Below are positions 35,542 to 46,929 of a stretch of 64,000 bases of DNA, piece after piece. Position 1 is the first letter of the stretch. Each line of letters starts with the position of its first letter. The stretch lies in the NCBI GenBank assembly GCA_022496185.1, contig WTXG01000008.1:682001-746000 (forward strand), read 5' to 3'. A model generated the notes under the pieces. That model was given only the letters and a program-made list of their open reading frames with translations, did no database searches and had not been told where the DNA came from. This stretch comes from Multifurca ochricompacta (lineage: Eukaryota > Basidiomycota > Agaricomycetes > Russulales > Russulaceae). The translations under genes were made by a program, and so were the position numbers.

Positions 35542-38405
35542 TCACCGCTTGGCGAAGACCTTTTTGAGGAGGCCTAACACCTTGGGGACATTTAGCTGCA
35601 CATATTCCAGGTCCAGCAGGTGCTTGTTGTCCTTTTGCTAAATGAAATGAAGACGATCAGTCACTCTTGTATCGAAAAAAAAAAGGCAGGACCAAGGGCG
35701 GGAAAAAGCGCACCTTCTCTAGTAGATCATCAATTTTCAGGTCCATCTCTAAGATTGCTTTCTCTCGACCCTTGTAGTGAAGCGCGATGATAAAAGTCCC
35801 TGGGGTTGGCGACGTAATATTGAAATATATATTCGGCCGTCTACATCTCGTAGATCAGTGATTAGTAGTTGATGGCATAGCGGCAATCACGCACCTATTG
35901 TCCGGGACATTGCTTTCGACAATGATCCCTTCCCTCTCCAACTGAGCATGGGTGAAGCGGTATGGACCAAGCACAGCTGCCTTTGGAGGTTTCTTCTCCT
36001 TCCCTCCAACTGTGACCACACCAACGGCGGTCGCAGCGCCCTTATCCTTGGACGCCGTGATGCGTACGTTTTGGAGGTACGCCTTGTACTGTTCGAGCTG
36101 TCCGCGCATATAGTTGTTGTGATCGAGGATGGTCTTATACACCGCCTCGAGCGATTTGGTCTCGAGGATGACTTTATCGCGGAGGTTTCCGAGGTGGACG
36201 AGTTCGGCGGCGACTTCGTCCTGCATGAGCCTATAACCATCGGCAGCTTCGATGATCTTGAGCTCTTCCAACTCTCGTAGCATCTCCTTAACCTTGATAC
36301 CCTTACGTACGAGTGTGGCGTCCTTAGTCGTTGCTGCTCGTTCGGCAATAGCACTGAGGTTATACGGTAGTTTCTCAGCTGCATGTGGGAGGGAGCGGAT
36401 CAACTGAACAAAGATAGACTTTGTCTCCATGTAGAGCATGTCACTTGATGAGACAGAGTCCGCAAAGGCAGCTTGGATGTCCTGAACAGGAGTCTCCCAG
36501 CGACTGTACAGTTTGAGTTCGATTGTTCTGTTTTCTTTCCTGGGCACCTGAGGAGGTGCTGGACCAAGCTCATCTGTCAAGATACGCAGATGTTGTTTGT
36601 CATTTGGTGACTGTAAAGCGAATTAAGTGAGGGGGGGAAGGAGGAGGAGGAGGAGATGAAGATGCTAAGCCTCACCAGTGCTTCTATATGCTGCAAGATC
36701 AAAGAGTGAGTGTTGTACAATTCGTTGAGCGTGATGTGGATCGTCATGTCCTTCTTTGAAAGAGCCATATATTGGTCCATCTAATAATTTAATAATTAAT
36801 TAATTAATTTTAAATTTATTATCCTCTCACTCACCTCAAGTGTGTCATAAAAGTCACCAACTTCACAAAGACTATTCAAAAATTGGTTAATTCGTGCCTT
36901 ATTATTCTCCACAAAGGGATTAAGGGTAGCCATATAGGCTTCCTTCGAATAGGAAGGTTTGTTTGCCAAATTCTGAAGCATCTTTGCGATCTAAATTTGG
37001 GAGTCGGTTCGGTTCGTTAACAACAAGCAAAAGCCCACGTGGCGTGGTTGCTTACTAAAGTCAATGTTCGCCTCGGATGCTTGGCCGGAACGCCGTCAAC
37101 TAACATGTAAGCTTGTGGCGTGACGATGGCAGGGTTGATAAAACGAAGGAAAAAGAAACCTCCAATCAGTGAGCAGATGGCAATATCTGTCGCTTCTGGA
37201 TATTTCCTCTGTCGTGTCGTTGGCCTCTTTCAGTGAGAAAAATAGGGAATAGACTGTTCGTCTACGCACTCGCGTTAAACTGCGAATCTGTTTGCATATC
37301 CATCGAATCCCATACGGTACGTCATCCAAACTGTCGATGATCGTCACAAGAAAGCTGTTCGCTATCTCCATTAACATCGTCAGCCGAGGGGCTATGATAG
37401 CCTGCACATCCGGATTGGCCGCTGCCACTTCTGGGGGTACACCTCGGGGAAGATTCTCGGGAAGTGAACCCGTCTCCTCTTCAATCTGGCTGATCATTTG
37501 CTCATATACCTGACCAAGTACAAGAAAATTTAAAAAACACGTGAGCAGAGCATTACGATAACGCGAACCGACCTTGACTGGATTGATCTCCAGGTTGAGT
37601 TCCTTATGCTCGATCAGACTGTTAATCCGTTCAGCGAGAACACTCTTCAGATAGCTCTGGCCAGGACCACGACGTGTATAGGTTGTCATCATTCGGGAGA
37701 CGGGGGTATTGGCACGCAATAATGACCCAAACTCGGTCGCTGTATCAAACTGAGCAGACAACACAGACTGGAACATGGTTAAGAGAAGGTGTTCTTCTCT
37801 ACTTTCGTATTGGTTGCCATAGAGCGTGAACATGACAGTCTGCAGAAGAGTGTCAATCTCCGTTAGGCTGACGAGACGGCACAGTGCGGCGATATGACGA
37901 GGCTCGGACTGGAGTAGGAAGAATAGGTTGGAGTACTGTTGGAGCTTGCGTTCATCCGGGAAATGACCTTCGGTAGGATCTACTTCTTCAAAATGCTTCT
38001 CGACTTCACGTTGCTGCGATCATAATGAATTAAAGAGACGAGGAGAGCAGAAAAGAGGAAGAGGAAACGCACTTCATCAAGCGCCATGCGATTCTGAATA
38101 AGGAGAGCTATCCTTTGATCAAGGTACCGTACATCACGCTCCAAAACAAAGTTCTTCTTCGACTGCGTCGAGATACGAGCTTTTAGGTCTCGTAGACGTT
38201 TTTGGGCTGACGATGATATTCACACTTGTGTTCAAGCGGAGGACAGGTGACACATACCTCTAGCCAAATCGTCCTCGACCTCTACATCTTGTTCGGCAGC
38301 CATGCTGAACAACGCAGTGACACTATATCGGTTGGTGTTTCTGTTTGTGAGACGACGGGAGGACATCGTTGCGGGAGAAGATGGTGATTCAGGAAAGGAA
38401 GACAT
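35542..38405 (-). CDS. IQGAP-type Ras GTPase-activating protein (Gap1/Sar1-like)
   Basis: Switches off Ras by stimulating GTP hydrolysis. The start at 38405 gives [21 protein letters not shown] coiled-coil part follows ([20 protein letters not shown]), then the RasGAP domain: [40 protein letters not shown] (candidate arginine finger), and [20 protein letters not shown], the conserved FLRFINPA motif. [20 protein letters not shown] follows. The C-terminal RasGAP_C domain reads [40 protein letters not shown], and ends [15 protein letters not shown] at 35542-35544. About nine introns. No calponin-homology or IQ motifs are seen, so it matches fission yeast Gap1 rather than a true IQGAP. Confidence 0.9.
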
Positions 38406-40122
38406 TGGGGACTTTTAGAGATGCAGATTGTGTAGGAAGTGAGTGCGAATGAAAGAAATGTGCTATCCCGGAGTCGAACGAGAGCGGTTGGTTATCGTTG
38501 ATTGTGTAGACGACGACCAGAGCGACACCAGCGCTAGATAGGATAAAAATATAGGTAGAATGAAGTGGAGAGGGGATGGCGGGAGGAGAAAAAGTGAGAG
38601 AGAAGAGGGACAGAGAAGTGAAGTGAGTGAGTTAAGTGAGAGCGAGAGTGAGAGAGAAAGGCAAATGGGTAACCGACCGACACCGGCTAGTGAATCTTTC
38701 GCTTTTACTCCTTTTAGTAATTAGGGAGGATGGGATCAATTCAATTAACTCCGATACGATACCAGTCGATCCCCCTTGTCTCCATATATTTCTTCTATGC
38801 TACCATGAAATACCTAAAAGTTACACGGCGTCATGACAATCGGATAGTGCATACGATTCTTCTCAGCCCCGTGGTGTCATAGCACACGAGCACGAGATAG
38901 AACAGCAGTGTCAGTGGTCAATAAGGGTTCAGCTCTTGCGCGGAGAACTCCCTTGTCTCATACTGTCCAGTTCCCTCTACCGACTCGAATTCGACGACGT
39001 ACCCCCGACCGGTGAACTGTTTCGTTTCCTCAAGTCAGCCAAACCCCCTATCGCATTCCAGCGGTTGGGCAATAATCACCTTGGAGCAAATGTGGAGAAC
39101 ACTGACTATGACCCCCATGACCCAAGCGTCGGCACTGATACGGGCCCGGACCCTTTGTTTCTAAATCGAATTATCCTCTGTGGAATGACACCGCCGACAA
39201 TGAAAGTAACGAACCAATTTCTGTGTAGCGGAATAACGTCAATCAGTGCCCGATGCTAGAGCAAAAGCTCACCCACAAAATCCGGCGTGGGGGGAACTTG
39301 CGACGTGTTTGGTGGGGGTACGAAGCGCGGCGGCACGTAGCAACCAGTTGGTGATCTTGGAAAGCTACCCGGGTTGAGTGGTTGAGAGTTAGCATGTACT
39401 CCAATATCGGGCGGTAGCGGCTGCTGGGGGTGGCACGGAGGTGGCAGAGGATGCGACCGGGAAGTGGAAACTAGGGTGGGTGCCGAGAGCGCCGGAGCGC
39501 TCATATGAGCGATCTGCCTAGGAGTGTCGTGGGTATAGGCATGAGTGGGAGGTTGACAGTATAGATCATGGTGAGAGCTCATGAATTATTTGTCAGGAAC
39601 TACTTAGCCAGATGGGCCTGCTTTAAGTACCGTGGCATTGTAGAGAACACCCAGAAAAGGTAGCGACACGGGATCACCTCAAGAGATACCAGGGGAGTGA
39701 ATTTGGCAAGATTTGCTTTGCAAACCAATTTCGCCCACGTTATCAACAAAGAGACAACTTTGACAATGCGCCACATGTAGTGAGATCGTCAGATTGACGC
39801 CAGGAGCGGCGTAACAGCCTTTAACATCAAGTTTCTTTCCGTGGCACGCGGCATGATCATTATTGTAGTAAAGAAACGAGGGGACGAGGGGGGGCGAGGA
39901 GGAGGAAGTGTTTTGATGATGATCTTAGCTGATTTCTCCCACGCACCACGTGCTGGATATCGCTGTGCTCTGCTGTGCTGTGTGATTGTGATAATGATCT
40001 CTTCTACTTCATAAACGTTGACGGCTCTACTTAACAACGTTGTGACCTGGATGTACCTGCGTTAGAAGATATTTGTATCTTTCACCACAAATCTGTCATC
40101 TTTGACCTCAAATAAATATCAA
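38406..40122. other. Long intergenic region, one doubtful ORF
   Basis: The emptiest stretch of the window, about 1.7 kb between two divergently transcribed genes. It begins with a purine-rich GAGA tract (about 38570-38660). One proline-rich open frame at 39256-39582 (minus) is listed separately. Other open frames (38936-39259 plus, 39789-40037 minus) start without ATG and show no structure. No transposon ends or long repeats were noticed. Confidence 0.5.
39256..39582 (-). CDS. Doubtful proline-rich small protein
   Basis: A 108-codon open frame starting with a true ATG (MSSHHDLYCQPPTHAYTHDT) and very rich in Pro, Ser and His (SHPLPPPCHPQQPLPPD). It has no recognisable domain, signal peptide or clear splice continuation, although the frame beyond its stop reads TFIVGGVIPQRIIRFRNKGS. 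It could be a real small gene, a first exon, or chance. I list it only because it begins with ATG and stands in an otherwise empty region. Confidence 0.22.
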   Translation of the reverse strand: MSSHHDLYCQPPTHAYTHDTPRQIAHMSAPALSAPTLVSTSRSHPLPPPCHPQQPLPPDIGVHANSQPLNPGSFPRSPTGCYVPPRFVPPPNTSQVPPTPDFVGELLL

Positions 40123-43100
40123 ATGACCAATCAGGTGTCTGTCCCTTTCAAGAAGACCTACGCAATCCCTTTGAAGGACGCCGTTTATCGCCACATCCAA
40201 TCCAAACATCACAATGTCCATCCTGAAGCATTCAAATGGGACATAAGTAGATGGGACGAGTTGCGTAAGGTTGTGGCGACCAACTTGGTTCACGTCAATC
40301 AAGTTGAGGCAATCCTCGTGTAAGTTGCCAATATGTGCAATCTCCTTGTTTCGTCCCGGTCATCCGTAGTGCAGGTACCATGCACAGCTCGCGTACATTC
40401 TCACAAAATTGCCAGACGACGTATGACTGTCGTGGCCCTTGTTCCGACATCCACCTGACATCTTTCTAGATAGCGTTGGACATACCTTACGCGTCCGCCT
40501 TCTTCCCGGACTCACTTCCAGTCTCACTATCCAACCTCCACTTTGAACGGTGTTGTTTGTTATTCAACTTAGCTTCTCTGTATTCACAGCTAGGTCTTGC
40601 CGAGGATCACACTACTCCGGACGGTCTAAAGCGAGCAAGTACATTTTATCAGGTAGGCTCCGTCAGCCTGCATCGCTCACTGAACGTCGTTTGATCTGGG
40701 GTCTGTCACTGAGAGCGCTGCCGGGACGTTCTCGTACCTCAAAGCATCCGCATGGCCCAAATTAAAATCTACGCTCTCCGAGGAAGACGGATTACCTTTG
40801 GATTTGTCAGAAGCGTTTCTGAACTCCATGGAGTCACTTATGCTCGCACAGGCGCAAGAATGCGTGTGGCAGTGGGCAGTCATGGGTACGGTCGCATTTG
40901 GTTTCTATCAGATCACCCTTAGCTCCAATCGATTCAGGCCGAAATTCAAACGGAACGATTGCAAAGCTTGCGGCACAGGTTGGTCATCACATCATTCCCT
41001 CTGCGCATGTTTATTATCTTTTAGGTCTCGTTTCTTTATGATGCTGCTCAATCAGCGGCTCGAGACGCCGTTTCACCTATCTGGGATGTATTTGCGCCCG
41101 TGAGCAGATTCCTACATAGCTTCCCTTAGCTCTCCCCACTTAATGGTATTCGCGTAGGAGTGGACTGTTCATATTGAGGTCAAGTACCTCCATTTCAGTG
41201 CCGCTGCGCAGTATCGCAAGTCAATCGACGACACCGAGCGTAACAGGTCAGTGCCCCGGGTGCCTTCTGAATCATCTATGCGTTAACACCTAGCGTTTTA
41301 GATATGGGCATGAAGTAGCCCGCCTTACCTTCGCGCAAACTACAGCCAAGAGGGCGTTTGACATGGCACGTCGCGGGCGTCTAAGATAGTCATGGAAGAT
41401 GTCAAGGTATCTGAATGCCCCTCTCTGCCAACGGTCATTATTTAACAATCACCACAGTCGCTCCTGGAGATTGTAGACTTGAATTACACTCGCGCTCGGC
41501 GCGACAATGATTTGATCTATCATCAGGATGTTCCTCCCGTTTCCTCTCTACCAGTGATTCAATCAGCGTCAATGGTTGAAAGCGTCGTGCCACCAGGGCT
41601 TCTGGAGCCCAGAAAGGTCCTGGGTAATGACAATTTAATATTTGGGGAGCTCATCAGTTGGGGTGTGCAGACTGCACTAGGTAGACGTGAATTCAGATAT
41701 CGTGTCTCACTTTTTCAACACTTTCTACAGAACTTTATAATGACAGGAGAGATTCAACAATCAAAGAACATATCAAGGACAGGGCTCAGCAACTTGATAA
41801 TGATTATACACGGTGAGTGGCGGCTCACAGAATAGGAATAGAGGTTCATTTTGCCTTTCCAGGAAACTACAGTCTCACAACCTTCCCGCTGCATTAGATG
41901 CCCTAGATAAGCCAATTGGCTTACCACCAAGTTTGCTCAAGAAGGCAGAGGACGTTCGTTCGGAGAATGGACCTGAACGGGTCGAAAAGTTGTTGGAAGA
42001 CGTCGAGATGTTGTCACAGCGCGCCATGGCCGTTCTGACGGAAGTATGCACACGAGTCCATTGTCATTGATCTCAATTGGTCTTGATTCTTGATTCTTTT
42101 TCTGCAGGCCCTGGATATCCTGGATCAGGAAGCTTCTGAGGATGAGCAATTACGTAGGAGCACACCCACTCAGAGGTTACCCTCCCATCAAGCAAACGAC
42201 CAACTAACATCAAAAGCCGAGAGATACCGTAACATTCTCAACCAGGCGGCTGAAAGTGATGCCGTCATTAGGCAGAGATGGGAAGAGTGGGAGAAATGTA
42301 TTGTTCAACTGACTTGGGATGAAGTGTGTAGCCCGTTTAACGGTTTGCGCCGTTGGGCTAACGATCACCACACAAGGCTAAATTAGAGGCCGCCGTGCCT
42401 TCATCTACCGTCGTATGGTCAAGTGCTGGTAGGCTGGTGACTGGGGCTACACAAACTCACGCCCGTGCACTTCGTGTGCTCTTAGAGCAGCTGGATGACC
42501 TCGTGCGCGAACGCAATCAATTAGTGTCCCGGGCACAACGCCTCGCAGAGGTTGACGATATTAGTGCCCGTATATTCAAGGAAGCAGCGGGCTTGGAGAG
42601 GTGGGCCGAGGTCCAGCCTTCCATGTTCGAGGATACGTTGGATCAAGAGTTGGCAAAGTATGACAAGTTTCGCCGTGATATAGAAGAGGGTTCTACTAGA
42701 CAATCGGAGATGTTAGAAAATGTCAAGGAAAGTGTTTCACTCCACCACTTAATGACTATTTTTGCCAACAACCTAACGCACTTATTAAGTAGACCAGGAT
42801 GGAATCCTTCATTTCTTCCAGAAGCGAAGATTCTTCCGTAAAGGAACGGGAACATGCTTTACAGTCTCTGGACCTGTCTTATCACAAGTACAAAGAAATC
42901 ATTCGACATCTCGACGAGGGGATGCAAGTGGGTTTGCTCGCGAGACTTCTTTGCCCGCAATGTCCTTGAACAGCCATTGAACCAGTTTTACAACGATCTA
43001 ACTACGATACTGATGCGGTTCAAAGAGAGTTGCATTGAATGGGTGATGGGTCGACGGTCAGAATTACAGTGTGTTCGCCGCCCCTCGCACGCGGCCTTGG

Positions 43101-43381
43101 TCAGCTGATTCAGAAATAGTTCAATTACCAGTTCGATGAACAAGCTCACGATCGAAGCTGATGTACCGGCGCAGCTCGTCACCCCTGTATCTCAACCTTC
43201 TCGACCTTCCCCACCGCCTGCTGCAGGAGCCCCACATTCCAGTCGACACAGCCCGCACGCGTCACGCCAGCAGTCACGTCAAATTGCACCAGACCTACCA
43301 CCACCTGATTCAGATCAATGGCAAGTCATGGAAATGCCACCACCGCCGAGTCACCGAACCAATAAGCAGAGAAAGATATAG
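40123..43381 (+). CDS. PalA/Rim20-like BRO1-domain protein (alkaline pH signalling)
   Basis: Bro1-domain scaffold that links ESCRT-III (Snf7/Vps32) to the PacC/Rim101 processing protease in ambient pH sensing. The start at ATG 40123 gives MTNQVSVPFKKTYAIPLKDA, a typical PalA beginning. The BRO1 domain continues with FKWDISRWDELRKVV, RCCLLFNLASLYSQLGLAED, LMLAQAQECVWQWAVM, GTIAKLAAQ and HIEVKYLHFSAAAQYRKSID. The V-domain follows, with coiled coils ALDALDKPIGLPPSLLKKAE, ERVEKLLEDVEMLSQRAMAV and LRVLLEQLDDLVRERNQLVS. The C-terminus is Pro-rich (PPPSHRTNKQRKI, stop 43379-43381). More than a dozen introns. PalA is preferred over Bro1/Vps31 because of the first 60 residues; the vacuolar-sorting paralogue cannot be fully excluded. 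Confidence 0.9.
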
Positions 43382-43729
43382 ATGCAGAGGGTTGATGGGC
43401 TCGTCTGCTTGTGTCTGATGCAATGTATCACACATACTCTAGTCGAGTCGAGATGAAATTTTCTTCGAGAGGCCTGCCTACTGTAATCTTCATGATGAAA
43501 TAAATGCTGTCTTAGTGGTATCATTATCGTGTCGTTGGTGGCTGATCAATTTTGGGTGGGAAAGCACAATTCGCGAGGCACCTCATCTCCACTCCACCAC
43601 TCACTCACACAAATCAACAACACGTTGAGGTTGAGCTTACTCGACGTAATCCTAGTACAACACTCCTAGGGTTTTTGCACCACTCGACTCGTTGTGTAAA
43701 CGAGGCATTTCCGTCGTGTCTCCGTCTCC

Positions 43730-44476
43730 ATGACTTCCCCCCACCGTCGACGCAGCATCGATTCCTCTTCTGGTACTTCCTCTCCGACTACTAACGACCA
43801 ATCGCAGTCTGAGAACAAACGGAAAAACTCAAGGGAGACGATATCAGTTCAAGGGGTGCGCAATCGCCATTCCCGAATACTGAACACCATGAACTTCCCC
43901 CAAGTTACACGCCCCAGACTGCAGGGCAGCATCAGGTACCGCCTTCCGGATATCGTCTCCCCTTGAGTACGTCTGGGTCGCCCTTCCCGGGCATCGACAG
44001 GACGCGCGAGGCACCGTTCACGGATGCCGACGGTAAATCGCCCGTTTTCATCGGTTCCGCACTCATGCAGTATTCTGTGCACCCGTGCAAGATCGCACCA
44101 AACCTCCGCTCACCGTGTTGTGTACCATATGGCGGTGGCGAGTTTGCGCATCAAGGAAGATACGATCTCCTTCCCTTCGTGCCGGAACAGATGGAGTTCG
44201 TGCAAACCTCACACGGACATATACCGCCAGGCAGGCGGCCGGTGAAAGGTGGCTTTGAGAATACGGGCGCAGAGCTGTATCACGGGGTTGCCGATATCAA
44301 TGGTGTCAAGGTCCCTGGAAAGACTGGTACCCATTTGGTACGTCTCCGCGCCAACCCCTGTGTACTGCCCGCCGTGAAGGAGGAATGATCTTATTTCTCA
44401 TTAGGGTGGGTGCAACGTCGCATTTGGAGGTAAGGAACATGTTGTGAAAGAGAACTATGGGATATTGTATGACTAG
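43730..44476 (+). CDS. DM9-repeat (DUF3421) protein with PPxY motif
   Basis: Small protein of the DM9 family, which in animals includes mannose-binding lectins; the fungal role is unknown. The start at ATG 43730 gives MTSPHRRRSIDSSSGTSSPT. Joining across a 41-base intron (about 43808-43848) restores frame and gives HSRGAQSPFPNTEHHELPPS followed by YTPQT, so it contains PPSY, a ligand for WW domains. The DM9 part reads CCVPYGGGEFAHQGRYDLLP, HGHIPPGRRPVKGGFENTGA and ELYHGVADINGVKVPGKTGT. The last intron (about 44340-44404) leads to GGCNVAFGGKEHVVKENYGI ending LYD at 44474-44476. No signal peptide. A PPxY head with a DM9 tail suggests recruitment by a NEDD4-type ligase (inference). Confidence 0.83.
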
Positions 44477-44716
44477 TCTGCCCCCAGTCTTTGGGCATTG
44501 CTGATCATGGACATTCAGATGCTGGAAATAGTAGACTAGGCTGTGGCCGCTGTCCGGTCTAACTAGTTTGAATGTAGTCTGAATGCGTGGCCTTCGATAG
44601 GGCGGATATCCTCTGTACGTATACATAGTTGTGATCCGGCAACTGCTCTTGACAAATTGTTTGCTAGATCATAAGGCGTATTCCGTTTCCCAAAATCAAA
44701 AAATGATCATGTGTGT

Positions 44717-46607
44717 TCACTGGATCGGGTTCTGCCAGCGTGTATCGCCTCGAGGGGTAGCACAGGCGGAGCATGCCAGATGACCAGGGTCGTTATCACT
44801 GAGACATGGTTCAGTGCCGTATGATGAAAGCCGTGACGAGTTGCTGGATGGATGGAATTTAACTCACAGTGTGCACACAAGACAAGACCATTTGGAGTTT
44901 TGTTCAATTTCCCTTTGCATCAAGGGTGCATTGCGCGCTGTCAAAGTCTGAGTAGAATTTGAAAGCGTGGTGCCGGATGTTCTGTCCGAATGTGATGCTG
45001 TATGATCACCTTGCCGTATCTCTTCCTGTGCTGGACTTCCTAGCCCAAACCTTGATAATTCGGGTCCAACAGGTCTCCGTGTATTAGTTGATGTGCCGAT
45101 TGATACAACTCCAGCACTCCGCGGGGTGACACGAGGGGGTCTGTCACCCTTAGTCGCCGTGCTTGCCGCGCGACCGACCTCACCAGTAGAGCACTCTGGT
45201 AAAATGAAATTTCCCCAGAAGTCCGACAAAGAGCCCGTCTTCAGTTGGTTTGCTTCGAATGCATCCATGGAGTTCATCATTGTCCGATGGCGGTCCTGAT
45301 CTGTCTCACGTAATTCATGCATGTCGGCGTCAGACTCATCTATCTCCAAAACTTGTGTAGGGGTCGTGGGGGCTGTTTTGACAGGGTTCGATACAGATAC
45401 AGTCGTTGCGGTGCCTAGGAAGACGATCTCACCTTCATTTCGCAAAGTAGGCAAGCGCTTTTCTGCCGCCATTGCCCGCTCATCGCGAGCCCGTTTACTG
45501 AACCAGGGAAGCGTCAAGAAAAGATATACCAGACAGACGGACGCGCACCTCCCAGCTTTCTTACGGAACCCGGTACCAATTATCTTATCAACCTTATCGG
45601 CGTTTAGGGCTTGGCCACTGCCGATGAAGGTGCCAGCAGCCGTGACGCGAGAGCCTGCTTTGCGCCGCTTTGCGGTTTGAGCACCAGTTGACGTGGACGG
45701 CCCGGCGACTGACTGTTGACGCCGTCTTCGTGCTGAGGGGCGAGCACGGCTCTGCGCTCCTCCACACTGTAACGAAATGAATGAACAGCGATCGTGACAG
45801 CCACAGATGGGAGGGTAATTACCATGTACTCAGGGTAATCATCTTCGGCGGGTCCATTGCCAGCCATATTGGCGGAGTCCGCAAGTCTTGTCCCTGAAGA
45901 CCACATACCTAGGCGCCGCTCAGTCGGCTGACTGAATTCTGTAGAAAGGAAAAATCAACAATACCATCCCCATAGTAACCCCTTGCTTGAAGAGCTATGA
46001 CTTCTTTCCGGAGCTGACTCCAAAGAGCCTGAAAGTCAGGTCCATGGTTCATGTGCTGCGTGTGCCGGCCGATGAGCTCTGACATGTCACCTACAGAGGG
46101 AGGGGGAGGATATTTACTTTGATGTGAGCGAGCTGATTCATGTCACCTCATTTGTGAGATTGTGAGACATGAGCTTAGCAACATGTACGCACTTCATGGC
46201 ATAGCGTCCCTATCAGCCATGGCGTCGAGACAAATGAGCCGTCCCGGCAGCGAAGCACGAGCTCTGTATACGATGGTTACATTATTTAAGATATTCTTGC
46301 AAGAAAGAAACGTATTTACCAACAGTCTCTCCGTTGTTCCAGTTTCTTCCAGCAAAGACGACATTGTACTCATACTGACAGGAGCTCAATTCGCATTGTA
46401 CTCCGTGAAATCATCCTACACACCTCTTCCAGACTATTGACGGCAAACCCGTGAGCTTTCATGATTGGTTTAACCTGTGCTGCCAATGCACGTAACAGCT
46501 GACGCGCTCTCTCCTGGTCGCGCAAATCAACTGCTGGCAGAGCCGTGATGAAATTGACATAAGGATTCGGGTTCGATTCATTTTCGTTGAGCCTTAGGTG
46601 GACCATG
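44717..46607 (-). CDS. Wss1-like WLM metalloprotease (DNA-protein crosslink repair)
   Basis: SprT-type zinc protease that degrades proteins crosslinked to DNA, guided by SUMO. The start at 46607 gives MVHLRLNENESNPNPYVNFI. The WLM domain goes on with LLRALAAQVKPIMKAHGFAV, YEYNVVFAGRNWNNGE and LVLRCRDGSF. The zinc site is assembled from short exons: LCHE, LAHIK and HMNHGPDFQALWSQLRKEV, giving HELAHIKHMNHGPDF, the HExxH...H signature. The C-terminal half is basic, then Ser/Thr-rich, with two hydrophobic-acidic patches (EIVFLG and VLEIDESDAD) that look like SUMO-interacting motifs. After a last intron (about 44738-44872) a RanBP2-type zinc finger appears, WSCLVCTLDNDPGHLACSAC, ending NPIQ at 44717-44719. 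About six introns. Confidence 0.9.
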
Positions 46608-46929
46608 GTTCGGGACCAAGCCGGGAATCTGAATCTGCACACTCAGCCAGTCGGTTGAGAATCGGTGTTTGAACGAAGAGGTCGCGACCGCTGTCTCGAA
46701 CGTGTGTCTAGAGGCGAAGTGCTTCGGGTGAAGTGTGGGGGAACCGAGGTTTTATCATTGCATCTTATCTTATCTCCTCGTCTCCCCATCCCCCCCTCCC
46801 CCCTCCCCACCTTTATCTGCGCTGCTTTCGGTTCCAATACCATCCATAATTTCCGACCCCGACGCCCACCTTACTCCGGCTATATATAAAGTTGTCTGTA
46901 TTGTGGAGGGGTATCCACCTAACATCATA

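Noticed and set aside
38465..38485. Another B-box-like string (GTTCGACTCC, minus strand) near the RasGAP promoter
   Set aside because: T-stem pairing fails and no cloverleaf can be drawn.
38936..39259. Plus-strand 107-codon frame in the large gap
   Set aside because: It starts at a non-ATG codon, shows no signal peptide or domain, and has no credible upstream exon.
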